Counted from the first letter of the stretch, positions 12,198-19,012 are shown. The stretch is 19,290 nucleotides of DNA from Sedimentisphaerales bacterium (GCA_016928975.1 JAFGJR010000317.1:1-19290); one strand, 5' to 3'. Program-made: numbers and translations. The notes: generated by a model not told the origin, from the letters alone.

Positions 12198-14792
12198 CTA
12201 TTCCTCACACACCGCCCCCTCCCACCGCAGGCGCGGGTAGTCTTTGCCCTCGCAGATCATCCAGGTATCGATGAAGTCCCAGCCGGTGAAGCTGGCCTGC
12301 TGTTTCATCTGGGAGGCCGTCAGTGCCGTGCCCAACCCATTGTCCGGCCCGCCGCCATCTTGGGGGGCGAGGAAGAAGCACGATTCCTGTACGGCCTCCA
12401 CGATGGCCAGGCCGATGAGACCGCCGACGTTCTGCTGTCCTGTCACGGAGCACGCGGCGTAACATTCACGAACCGTGCTATCGGCCGCCGGGTCGGCGGA
12501 TACTGTGATTTGCGACTGCGCCAGGACGGACCGGACAGGGAGATACCTGCCGTTTCTCCCGAGAAGCCCCCCGACATTAACGGACCCGCGAACGCTGCCT
12601 GTCGCATAGCACGCCTCTACGACGGCCGATGCGTACATATTCTGGCCCACAAGGCCGCCCACACACTGGCCGCCTGAGACATCCACATCGCGGGCACAGC
12701 AGCGAACGACGGCGCCCATGTTGTTGCCGACCAACCCGCCGACGTCCGTGCTGTCGCTGGCAGGCTGGATTCGGCCGCTGAAGCGGCAGTCCATCAGTTG
12801 TCCGTGGACGTTGTTGTGGCCGACCAACCCGCCGATTCCAGCGGAGCCGCCCAGGATGTAGCCGGAGGCCGTGCACCTGACCACTTGCCCGTCGTTCTCG
12901 CCAGCCAGAAGGGCGATGGTGGAGTAGCCTGCCGCGCAGAGTGTCGCTTGATCCACGGTCAGATCGTGTACGGAGCCGCCCGATTCCACTCTTGCGAACA
13001 GCGCACACCCCATGCCGGAAGAGGCTGGGATGATGACCTGCAGGCCGCGAATCGTGTGGCCGTTGCCGTCGAAGTCGCCGAAGAGCTGGCGGATCAGCGC
13101 GCCTGGGTACACATAGCCGCTCAGGTCGATATCGGCGGTCAGGATGAAATGCTGGTTGGCGGGGATCGTCCCGTCGTAGAGGCTGTCGAGCTGGCCGGCG
13201 GTGGCGATCTGATAGGGATTCGCTCCGCTTCCGTCGCCGGCGTTCCAACCGAAGCCGTACCGGCCGAGACTGACGACGATTCCTACGCGGCTGCCCACAG
13301 GCAGATAGCCGACCGGCCTGGCCACGATGACCTGACCTTTGTCCACTTGCCGAACCGTCCCGGCGTCTGATACGAATTGAGGCTTTGCGTAGTCGTACGT
13401 CACGCCATTCGGTTCGAGGCCCATTGTCTCCAATACCAGTCCCGCCTGCTCGGGGCTGAGTCCTGATACGTCCGGCACGCCAACGAACCCTGTGATCTGC
13501 GTTTGCCAGGTGAGGACCGGGTACCCGTCGGGAGGCATGAACCAGTGACCCATCGGACCGTCGTTGGCGTCGCCGTAGAAGTCGAAGCCCACGAAACTGG
13601 ACGGCTGCTTCATCTCTTCAGGCGAGAGCGGCACCCCGTACCCCTCGTAGGAGCTACTTGTCTGTCCTGGTGCTTTGCTGGAGTCCAGGTAGTAGACATA
13701 CCGCACGGTCTTTCCGGCGGACGCGGCGGCGGTGACCTCAAACGCCCGAACGCGCGTGGCTGGCGAGGGTCTGGCCTGGGAGGGCGTCGTGCTGTAGCTG
13801 GATAGAATGGCTCCGGTGTTGAGGACGACCAGGCCATCCATATATATGCTCAGGCTCGACCCTGTTGCATGGCAATTCACGATGGTCCCGGAGTTGTCGC
13901 GCGCGATGCCGGCGCCGGACTGGCCGGCAATGGTCATGGCGGTGGAGCAGCTCTCGCGGATCCGACCGGTGTTGTAGCAGGCCAGTCCCCCGGCCAGAGG
14001 GGCGGACACGAAGCTGTCGGTGGCGCAATACTGGATCGTCCCCTCGTTCCTGGCGACGAGGCCGCCCGCCTGCTGGTCGCCGTAGACGAGCCCGCCGGAC
14101 TTGCACAGTATGACCCGCCCGGTTGCCTCATTGAGTCCGATCAGTCCGCCGACGGTGCTTCCGAGGACGTCGCAATCCGCCTGACATCCGGCTACGACTC
14201 CCGCGTTGCGTCCGATCAGTCCGCCGGACTGGAACCCTGTGACAATGCCGGTGGCCGAGCAGCCGACCACAGTGCCGTAGTTCACCCCGGCCAGGGTGCC
14301 GCAGAAATAGCTGCTCGTGGCGGAGTCTTGTGACTCGACGATGACCACGTCCTCCAGGCGCAGATCACGGACGACGCCCTCCTCGGCGATCATGCCGATG
14401 AACGCGGCGTAGGTGTAGGTGCTGTAGCGTGTCTTGAAGAGCACGCAGTTGCGGATCACGTGCCCGCCGCCGTCGAAGGACCCATGCAGCCGGCTGTCCT
14501 GGCCCGCGCGGGTCCTCGGCGTGGACCATTGAATGACGGCTCCCTGGAAAACCGTGCCGCCGGGCAGGTTCGGGTCCAGGTCAATGTCCGCCGTCAGGAG
14601 GAAATGCTTGTCGTACAGGCTCGCATCCGAGCTGATCGCAATGAGCTGCTCGGCGGTAGCGATCCTGTACGGGTCGTTCGGTTCCCCCGTCCCGCCGGCG
14701 AATTCGACGGCCCACGTGACCGTGCAGAGCCCCAGGATCAGGATGACTACGACGGCGGGACACACTACCGGATGACTTCTCGATGACGCCAT
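12198..14792 (-). CDS. GLUG-repeat exported protein with internal PASTA domain (864 aa)
   Basis: The ATG at 14792 has GGAGGG seven bases upstream and begins a signal peptide (core at residues 11-24, cleavage after TWA at 28). Block one opens with FAGGTG...DPYRIATAEQL at 31 and carries about seven GLUG-type motifs. Near 437-507 lies a PASTA-like domain starting VPDVSGLSPEQAGLVLE; such domains bind peptidoglycan stem peptides or act as spacers in wall proteins. Block two opens at about 512 (NPYQIATAGQL) with about six more motifs. The C-terminal TWMICEGKDYPRLRWEG segment matches the upstream paralogue. The two genes share domain plan, ends and leader features, so they arose by tandem duplication, the PASTA domain having been gained or lost since. 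It is probably cell-surface or periplasmic. An upstream in-frame ATG at 14909 lacks a ribosome site. Confidence 0.85.
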   Translation of the reverse strand: MASSRSHPVVCPAVVVILILGLCTVTWAVEFAGGTGEPNDPYRIATAEQLIAISSDASLYDKHFLLTADIDLDPNLPGGTVFQGAVIQWSTPRTRAGQDSRLHGSFDGGGHVIRNCVLFKTRYSTYTYAAFIGMIAEEGVVRDLRLEDVVIVESQDSATSSYFCGTLAGVNYGTVVGCSATGIVTGFQSGGLIGRNAGVVAGCQADCDVLGSTVGGLIGLNEATGRVILCKSGGLVYGDQQAGGLVARNEGTIQYCATDSFVSAPLAGGLACYNTGRIRESCSTAMTIAGQSGAGIARDNSGTIVNCHATGSSLSIYMDGLVVLNTGAILSSYSTTPSQARPSPATRVRAFEVTAAASAGKTVRYVYYLDSSKAPGQTSSSYEGYGVPLSPEEMKQPSSFVGFDFYGDANDGPMGHWFMPPDGYPVLTWQTQITGFVGVPDVSGLSPEQAGLVLETMGLEPNGVTYDYAKPQFVSDAGTVRQVDKGQVIVARPVGYLPVGSRVGIVVSLGRYGFGWNAGDGSGANPYQIATAGQLDSLYDGTIPANQHFILTADIDLSGYVYPGALIRQLFGDFDGNGHTIRGLQVIIPASSGMGCALFARVESGGSVHDLTVDQATLCAAGYSTIALLAGENDGQVVRCTASGYILGGSAGIGGLVGHNNVHGQLMDCRFSGRIQPASDSTDVGGLVGNNMGAVVRCCARDVDVSGGQCVGGLVGQNMYASAVVEACYATGSVRGSVNVGGLLGRNGRYLPVRSVLAQSQITVSADPAADSTVRECYAACSVTGQQNVGGLIGLAIVEAVQESCFFLAPQDGGGPDNGLGTALTASQMKQQASFTGWDFIDTWMICEGKDYPRLRWEGAVCEE

Positions 14793-14837
14793 GTTCGTGC
14801 CCTCCAAAAACATAGAAGAATAGTATGAAGACGCGTA

Positions 14838-14856
14838 AAGGCACGCCGCGTGCCTT
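14838..14856 (-). promoter_or_regulatory. 5'-leader hairpin of the second GLUG gene
   Basis: AAGGCAC/GTGCCTT forms a perfect 7-bp stem with a five-base loop, 45 nt before the start codon. It is the counterpart of the hairpin before the first GLUG gene: same stem sequence, similar position, loop changed. Confidence 0.5.
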
Positions 14857-15063
14857 CTTTCCATGATGCGGCAATATGGGAGGCTCAAGCACGCCCCGGC
14901 GCACGCCATAGCGGCGCAATCAAGACCGGGCCCTTACGAGCCTACTCTTGACGCGCACATTGAACCCCTGCGAAGGCTGGACCGGTATGATATGAAGCGT
15001 TGAACTATGATGGCGGATATACAATTATAATAGCGTTGCTGTGGTCCGCCCACGCCGTATAGT

Positions 15064-15091
15064 ATTGTACCACTCCTCCCGGCGAATGCAA
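15064..15091 (-). promoter_or_regulatory. Weak candidate promoter upstream of the second GLUG gene
   Basis: TACAAT (-10, five of six, 15064-15069) has a poor TTGCAT -35 (15086-15091) at 16 bp on the minus strand. An alternative perfect TATAAT lies at 15024-15029 but has no -35. The AT-rich patch 14985-15070 resembles the patch at 12065-12155 upstream of the first GLUG gene, which supports a promoter somewhere here. Confidence 0.25.
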
Positions 15092-15147
15092 CAGAAATTC
15101 CCAACCAAAAGTCTGAGATTCTCAAATTTGCAGTCTGAGATCCGGGT

Positions 15148-15402
15148 CTATTCCTCGCGCCGCACCCCCTCCCACCGCAGCCGAGGATACTCCTTGCCCT
15201 CGCGGATCATCCAGACGTTTTCGAAGTCCCAGCCGAAGGTGCGGAAGGCCTCCGCACTGCGCATCTTCGCTGGCGTCTCCAGGAGCCTCATGACAGCATT
15301 GGCGGCGTGCGGGCCTCCTTCTGTCACCTCTGCGAAGCGTGTCCTCGACCCTCGATCCGGTCGAGGGCAGGGCGTGATCCGGGAGCACCGGTCCAGGAAC
15401 AC
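15148..15402 (-). pseudogene. 3' remnant of a third GLUG-family gene
   Basis: The reading frame ends with FGWDFENVWMIREGKEYPRLRWEG and a TAG stop in the same sequence context (TCTATTCCTC on the plus strand) as the second GLUG gene. Homology to the shared C-terminus is visible over about 60 codons (15148 to about 15335). Upstream in this frame no signal peptide, IATAxQL segment or GLUG motif can be found, and the sequence runs into an AT-rich stretch. I read it as the surviving tail of a tandem paralogue whose N-terminal part was deleted. A short expressed protein is unlikely because no ribosome site precedes its only ATG. Confidence 0.7.
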
Positions 15403-15748
15403 TCTGGTGCCGCCTTTCCCACAGTTCTATACATTGTATAAAAAAAAACACTTTTATAAGACTTTCCGCTTGACAAACTGTAATGGGCACCATAGGGTGA
15501 ATTGCGCCAAGTTCCACGGAGGGAGCAAGAACCATTTCCATGATCCTGGGCAGGTGATTGGCGTAAACGCAAGGGACTGTACGGAGTGAGAGTTCTTGAA
15601 GTTAGCCAGTTCATCGGGGCGCTTGTGGTGCGCGCTTACTTCGTAGGCTTGAACCCCGCGCTTCCGTGACATTAAGCATGGCCTGCGCCCTTGGCGGGTG
15701 ACCACGAGGCCGCTGGCCAGGGATTAACAATGGGAAAGGAGCAGGGGT
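15403..15748. other. Gene-free spacer with AT-rich island
   Basis: This 346-bp gap lies between the GLUG remnant and the plus-strand exosortase-type genes. It contains the perfect palindrome TATACATTGTATA (15428-15440) running into nine consecutive A bases. A TTGACA box at 15470-15475 lacks a good -10 partner at 17 bp. A promoter for the downstream plus-strand pair should lie here, but I cannot place it with confidence. Open frames across the region are shadows. Confidence 0.4.
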
Positions 15749-15757
15749 ATGAAACGA
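15712..15757 (+). promoter_or_regulatory. Shared leader and ribosome site, copy 1
   Basis: The sequence from CTGGCCA through GGAAAGGAGCAGGG to ATGAAACGA is nearly the same as at 16531-16576 before the next gene. AAGGAG lies about nine bases before the ATG. The conservation of non-coding bases suggests the two genes came from a common template or share a translational signal. Confidence 0.6.
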
Positions 15758-16486
15758 ATGAGCGTTCTGTTCATCACGAGCCTTTTATGGCTCGTTATCG
15801 CGCCGGTTGGGAGCGCCTCCCCCGGCACACAGTTGTTCTTCGACGACTTCTGCGGTACATCGGTCGATACGTCCAAATGGTCTGTATTTGTCGATATACA
15901 TGGAGCCTATCATTGGCCACACGTTGCGGACGGGCTTCTTCATTCGCAAGGGTATCACACACGGATAGACACCATCCCCACCTTCGCGTTGACAGGTCGG
16001 ACCATAACGGCCAGTGCGCTCATTCGCCTCGCCGGGGCGGACCAGAAATTTGGCTTCGCTCCGAACCCGAACGAACGTGGTGGCCCGGTCACAGGCTACT
16101 ACTTTGACACGCTAGAATTGGCGGATGAGGGTGGTGAGGGACGCGAGCACTATGTTCACGCGCTAGCCTGGTTCCAGCCACCGGTCGGGTCATGGATCAA
16201 TCTCTTGGATGTCGAAGTTCCTGTGACGTGGTATGAGTTTCATGAATTCGCAGTCGAGAGAACACCATCGGAGGTCATCTATTCAATAGATGGCCTGGAG
16301 GTTGCGCAGATACCACTTGTCTTCACAGGCGCGTTGCCCGTAGGAGTCTGGAATGACCGTTGGGGTTTGATGCAGACCGATTGGGTTGAGGTCACCTCCA
16401 CACCAGTCCCTGCGCCCGGCGCTCTTGTTCTTGCTGGGATAGGAATGGGGCTCATTGGTTCACTGCGTCGTCGTCGGATGGTCTAA
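15749..16486 (+). CDS. Exosortase-type (PEP-CTERM-like) protein with lectin/laminin-G-like domain
   Basis: A 245-residue exported protein with signal peptide at 1-23 (ending GSAS). Residues 29-215 have the layout of a concanavalin/laminin-G-like jelly roll: FFDDFCGTSVDTSKW, then DGLLHSQG, ITASALIRLAG, and a late YSIDGLEVAQI strand, as in carbohydrate-binding and GH16-like folds. No ExDxxE glycosidase motif is present, so binding rather than hydrolysis is likely. The C-terminus has PVPAPGA (219-225), a hydrophobic helix (226-239) and RRRR, the three-part exosortase sorting signal with PAPGA in place of the usual PEP. It would be cleaved and attached or released at the cell surface. The start is set by the shared leader. 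It sits 81 bp before a second protein with the same tail. Confidence 0.8.
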   Translation: MKRMSVLFITSLLWLVIAPVGSASPGTQLFFDDFCGTSVDTSKWSVFVDIHGAYHWPHVADGLLHSQGYHTRIDTIPTFALTGRTITASALIRLAGADQKFGFAPNPNERGGPVTGYYFDTLELADEGGEGREHYVHALAWFQPPVGSWINLLDVEVPVTWYEFHEFAVERTPSEVIYSIDGLEVAQIPLVFTGALPVGVWNDRWGLMQTDWVEVTSTPVPAPGALVLAGIGMGLIGSLRRRRMV

Positions 16487-16530
16487 CGAGTCGTTCTTTC
16501 ACTGTGTGCTCGACAAGTAAACGGAAGGTC

Positions 16531-16576
16531 ACTGGCCGATGATTGACAACTGGAAAGGAGCAGGGAGATGAAACGA
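16531..16576 (+). promoter_or_regulatory. Shared leader and ribosome site, copy 2
   Basis: Second copy of the leader seen at 15712-15757, with CTGGCC, GATTxACAA, GGAAAGGAGCAGGG and ATGAAACGA in the same order and spacing. It sets the start of the following gene at 16568. Confidence 0.6.
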
Positions 16577-17470
16577 GTGGGGTACTGGGGAATCATCGTA
16601 TTGGCCATCGCGAACGTTGCCTCCGCTGACAACGTACGCGGCATCGACATTGAGTTCGTCACCATTGACAATCCGGGCAACCCTGGCGATACCAGGCCTG
16701 AAGCGTATCCGCCTGGCTCTGGCGCGGTCGATTACAGTTACGGTATCGGCAAGTATGAGACTACTGCTGCCCAATGGGAAGCAGTAAACACCGCTGCGGG
16801 AATTGGCAACCCAGGGGGATGGAGCGGAAATCAGCCGGTGGCGTGGGTCTCCTGGTATGACGCAGCACAGTTCTGCAACTATCTCACAAGCGGTGACAAG
16901 AACCTTGGGGCTTATCAGTTTATCGGCGCGGGCGATCATATTCCAGTTGACCGTGCGGCTGCACTGGCAAGCTATGGGACAATATATGTTCTACCGACGG
17001 AAGACGAATGGTACAAAGCGGCCTACTTCAAACCGGACGCCAGCGGTTATTCGACCTATGCTAATGGGGAAGAGAGTGTTCCGCCGCCTGACGATGGTTG
17101 GAACTACTATGGCGGCGCGTATAGCACACCTTGGAATGTCGGTACGGGCACGCAGGAGCAGAATGGCACGTTCGACATGATGGGGAATGTCTGGGAGTGG
17201 AATGAGAAGTGGTATGACGACCCCATTCCCAATACGGGCTTTCGCGGCGGCTCATATGCCCTCGAGTACTACCACCAAATTGGCTTGCCCGAAACCACCA
17301 CCCTGAGTTCGTCCGACATTACCGGCGGCATCCAGGCTTGGCGTGAGGAGAGTTATGTAGGTTTTCGTGTTGTCTCCGTCTCCACACCAATCCCCGCACC
17401 TGGCGCTGTTGTTCTTGCCAGTATCGGCTTGGGATTCGTCCGCTGGCTCCATAGACGCAGAGCGCTGTAG
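16568..17470 (+). CDS. FGE-sulfatase-fold (SUMF1-like) protein with exosortase-type tail
   Basis: A 300-residue exported protein with signal peptide at about 1-20. Residues 27-271 follow the formylglycine-generating-enzyme fold: EFVTIDNPGNPGD opening, YGIGKYETTAAQW (58-70), QPVAWVSWYDAAQFCNYL (89-106), LPTEDEWYKAAY (142-153), NGTFDMMGNVWEW (199-211), FRGGSY (225-230) and VGFRVVS (264-270). Catalytic FGE enzymes need a pair of cysteines between the RGGS and GFR motifs. Here that stretch has none, and the only Cys is at 103. The protein is therefore probably a structural or ligand-binding member, not an active enzyme. The tail PIPAPGA (274-280), hydrophobic helix and HRRR match the upstream gene, so both should use the same exosortase, which is not in the window. 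It probably forms one transcription unit with its neighbour. Confidence 0.85.
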   Translation: MKRVGYWGIIVLAIANVASADNVRGIDIEFVTIDNPGNPGDTRPEAYPPGSGAVDYSYGIGKYETTAAQWEAVNTAAGIGNPGGWSGNQPVAWVSWYDAAQFCNYLTSGDKNLGAYQFIGAGDHIPVDRAAALASYGTIYVLPTEDEWYKAAYFKPDASGYSTYANGEESVPPPDDGWNYYGGAYSTPWNVGTGTQEQNGTFDMMGNVWEWNEKWYDDPIPNTGFRGGSYALEYYHQIGLPETTTLSSSDITGGIQAWREESYVGFRVVSVSTPIPAPGAVVLASIGLGFVRWLHRRRAL

Positions 17471-17581
17471 CCCGACTTGGTAGAACGAGTCGCGTCGAAC
17501 GGGCGCGACGTTCGCCTCGCAGCCCCTTGCCCCAACAATGGCGGACTCTATTCGGAAGGGCGAGGTTGGGGCGACGAGGTT

Positions 17582-17706
17582 GGGGTCGTGTCTTCATTAT
17601 TCATTATTGGCATCGACGGCCGAGGTGCCGTCACATGTCGGGGCCAAGCGGGGTCGCGTCTTCATTATTCATTATTGGCATTGACGGCCGAGGTGCCGTC
17701 ACATGT
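17582..17706. repeat. Two-copy 57-bp direct repeat, period 68 bp
   Basis: Copies at 17582-17638 and 17650-17706 begin GGGGTCG and end GCCGTCACATGT, differing at two positions. Each contains the direct run ATTATTCATTATT and a stem GACGGC/GCCGTC around CGAGGT. The 11 bp between copies is unrelated spacer. With only two copies and no leader or cas genes it is not a CRISPR array; it looks like a dispersed palindromic repeat present in tandem. Confidence 0.85.
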
Positions 17707-17793
17707 TGTGGATGAAGCAGGGACTGCAAGGGTCAGCCCTTGTTTTAAGCTCTAGGTGTGCGGCGGCGTTCGATCGTTTCATGCACCGAGCCT

Positions 17794-17860
17794 CCAAAGC
17801 CAGATTCCTCCCCATAGGCCTCGGTCTGTGGCGGGGGCGTTGCCTGCCATCTGGCTTCGG
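17794..17860. repeat. 67-bp inverted-repeat element
   Basis: CCAAAGCCAGAT (17794-17805) and ATCTGGCTTCGG (17849-17860) pair in 11 of 12 positions, enclosing 43 bp of GC-rich sequence. The size and form suit a small non-autonomous repeat. No target-site duplication is evident. Confidence 0.6.
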
Positions 17861-17966
17861 TTGGGGGGTGATGACGGGGGGCGGTGAAAGCAGGTCTTTC
17901 ACGGGATTTCGGGGTAATCGGGGGACAGCATGGCAACTACGGCCGAAGACTCCATTTTCGTTTGGC

Positions 17967-18296
17967 TCATGATCCACTTGGGCCGGTCGGTTCCGGTGCG
18001 TCGCCCTGGCGTTTTCGCCAGTAGAATGGGCGACGTTTCTGATGGGCGAACGCTACGACTCGAATGCGATCCGGGTACACGGCGTAGATCAGGTTGTACG
18101 GGAATCGCCACAGAGACCTCCGCCGCACTCGCTTTCCTACTCGCTGGTAGGCCTCTGGGTCCCCCGAGATCAGATTGAGGGCTCGTTCGACCTCACCAAG
18201 CAGATCGGAACCGAGGCCGAACGAACGATCCTCATAGTATCGGGCCGCCTCGTTGACTTCCGTCTCCGCCTCACGATGGAACGTAATCGGTTTCAC
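17967..18296 (-). CDS. ParE/RelE-family toxin
   Basis: A 109-residue protein with the ParE/RelE toxin pattern: FHREAETEVNEAARYYEDRS at the N-terminus, a Leu-rich helix with a GDPEAYQRV turn (45-53), then FPYNLIYAVYPDRIRVVAFAHQ strands (65-86) ending in a basic RRPFYWRKR patch (88-96). Relatives of this type poison gyrase (ParE) or cut ribosome-bound mRNA (RelE); the sequence favours the ParE-like branch with the AFAHQKRRPxYW ending. The start is GTG at 18296, overlapping the antitoxin stop as GTGA, which indicates translational coupling with the antitoxin made first. The C-terminal 13 residues after the basic patch look like an extension without conserved features. Confidence 0.87.
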   Translation of the reverse strand: MKPITFHREAETEVNEAARYYEDRSFGLGSDLLGEVERALNLISGDPEAYQRVGKRVRRRSLWRFPYNLIYAVYPDRIRVVAFAHQKRRPFYWRKRQGDAPEPTGPSGS

Positions 18297-18517
18297 GAGA
18301 GGGCGGCCCTGGCTCGGCGCAACACTTGTTCGGCTGAGTCCTCGGTCGCCCGGCCCTGCTCCAATTCACTTAACCGGCGTTCCGCCTCCTCGACCCATAG
18401 AGCTTCAATCTCCGCTTCCGGCAGTTCATCCAGACTCTCGACAATCCACTTCGCAAGCGCGGCGCGGTCCTTCAGGCTCAGTTTCTTGACCTCGGCCACG
18501 AGTTCGTCGAAGCTCAT
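18293..18517 (-). CDS. Antitoxin of the addiction-module (Unstab_antitox) family
   Basis: A 74-residue acidic helical protein with the family pattern: SLKDRAALAKWIVESLDELPEAEI in the first half, then ALWVEEAERRLSELEQGRA (38-56) and the C-terminal AEQVLRRARAAL toxin-binding helix. These small proteins sit directly upstream of ParE/RelE toxins, wrap them and usually repress their own promoter with the toxin, although no separate DNA-binding fold is obvious here. The ATG at 18517 follows GAGGAG at six bases. A good promoter lies about 60 bp upstream. The module is complete and apparently intact. Confidence 0.87.
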   Translation of the reverse strand: MSFDELVAEVKKLSLKDRAALAKWIVESLDELPEAEIEALWVEEAERRLSELEQGRATEDSAEQVLRRARAALS

Positions 18518-18576
18518 ACTGTTCTCCTCGCGCGTTCACCGCGTCTTTCCATTTCAACAAATCAATCCATGACTGC

Positions 18577-18605
18577 ATTATAGGAAGCAGAAGGTCGAAA
18601 GGCAA
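18577..18605 (-). promoter_or_regulatory. Promoter of the toxin-antitoxin operon
   Basis: On the minus strand a perfect TATAAT (18577-18582) follows TTGCCT (-35, four of six, 18600-18605) at exactly 17 bp. The leader to the antitoxin ATG would be roughly 50 nt. Confidence 0.6.
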
Positions 18606-18816
18606 ATGGAACGACTGCGGATGCTTGGCGGAAGTGAACGGAAACGAGGCGAAAACGGGGGTACGTCTTCATTAGGGGGCTCCGGGGTCAGAGCGTGAGT
18701 AGTGATTAGGCACGTGGCGGAATCGGATTCCAGGCTGCCCCGTCGTCTGCTCTGCTGGTTCTGCTTCAGAGACCATGAACGAGACTGATCGTTCTCAGTC
18801 CTTGTAGGACCGGGAG
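18606..18816. other. Non-coding stretch between divergent units
   Basis: I see no gene here. The only structure is the short perfect palindrome GGAATCGGATTCC (18719-18731) and a GTACGTCTTCATTA string (18661-18674) that echoes the start of the tandem repeat at 17588-17600. Confidence 0.4.
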
Positions 18817-18860
18817 TTGTGTCAACAGGGAAAAGATGCTGCATTTTGTTGTTGACACAA
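18817..18860. promoter_or_regulatory. Perfect 11-bp inverted repeat overlapping a promoter
   Basis: TTGTGTCAACA (18817-18827) and TGTTGACACAA (18850-18860) are exact reverse complements with 22 bp between them. Their centres are 33 bp apart, about three helical turns, and the right arm contains the -35 box TTGACA. This suits a two-site operator; it could also form an RNA hairpin if transcribed from the left. Confidence 0.55.
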
Positions 18861-18882
18861 TACTATGGCGATATGGTATAAT
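18852..18882 (+). promoter_or_regulatory. Consensus sigma70-type promoter for the right-edge gene
   Basis: TTGACA (18852-18857) and TATAAT (18877-18882) both match consensus fully, but the spacer is 19 bp, two longer than ideal. It would be expected to need help from, or be controlled by, a protein binding the overlapping inverted repeat. The start codon is about 130 bp downstream. Confidence 0.55.
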
Positions 18883-19012
18883 GACCAATGTGCCGGCTGC
18901 GGCGGTTCGCGACCGGGTGGCAGCAATGACGAGACTACAAGTCAATATCAAGAATCACAGATCAAAGATCAGAAATCAACCATCAACCATCTTCCATTTG
19001 GAGGGTCATCTC

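Larger units (their letters stand above)
17471..17966. other. Repeat-rich gene-free spacer
   Basis: This 496-bp stretch between convergent units holds an 8-bp inverted repeat GCCCCAAC/GTTGGGGC (17529-17572), CGAGGTTGGGG twice at a 14-bp period (17561-17585), a two-copy 57-bp tandem repeat (17582-17706), a 67-bp inverted-repeat element (17794-17860) and a hairpin GTGAAAG/CTTTCAC (17884-17902). The last could end toxin-antitoxin transcripts on the minus strand, but no T-run follows. Open frames crossing it are composed of repeat sequence. Confidence 0.55.

Noticed and set aside
11921..12208. N-terminal extension of the first GLUG protein to 12208
   Set aside because: The 96 extra residues show no domain, cover the leader hairpin and twin-hairpin repeat, and would bury the signal peptide internally.
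15428..15448. Rho-independent terminator made of TATACATTGTATA plus A9
   Set aside because: On the plus strand the stem is followed by A, not T. On the minus strand the T-run comes before the stem. The stem is also AT-only.
17582..17706. CRISPR array
   Set aside because: Only two repeats, an 11-bp spacer, a 57-bp unit and no cas genes.
17884..17902. Terminator hairpin for the toxin-antitoxin operon
   Set aside because: The stem is good (7 bp) but on the minus strand it is followed by C/G-rich sequence with no T-run, so I mention it only within the spacer.
17703..17972. An 89-codon plus-strand open frame
   Set aside because: It crosses the 67-bp inverted repeat and a hairpin, lacks a ribosome site, and its composition follows the repeats.
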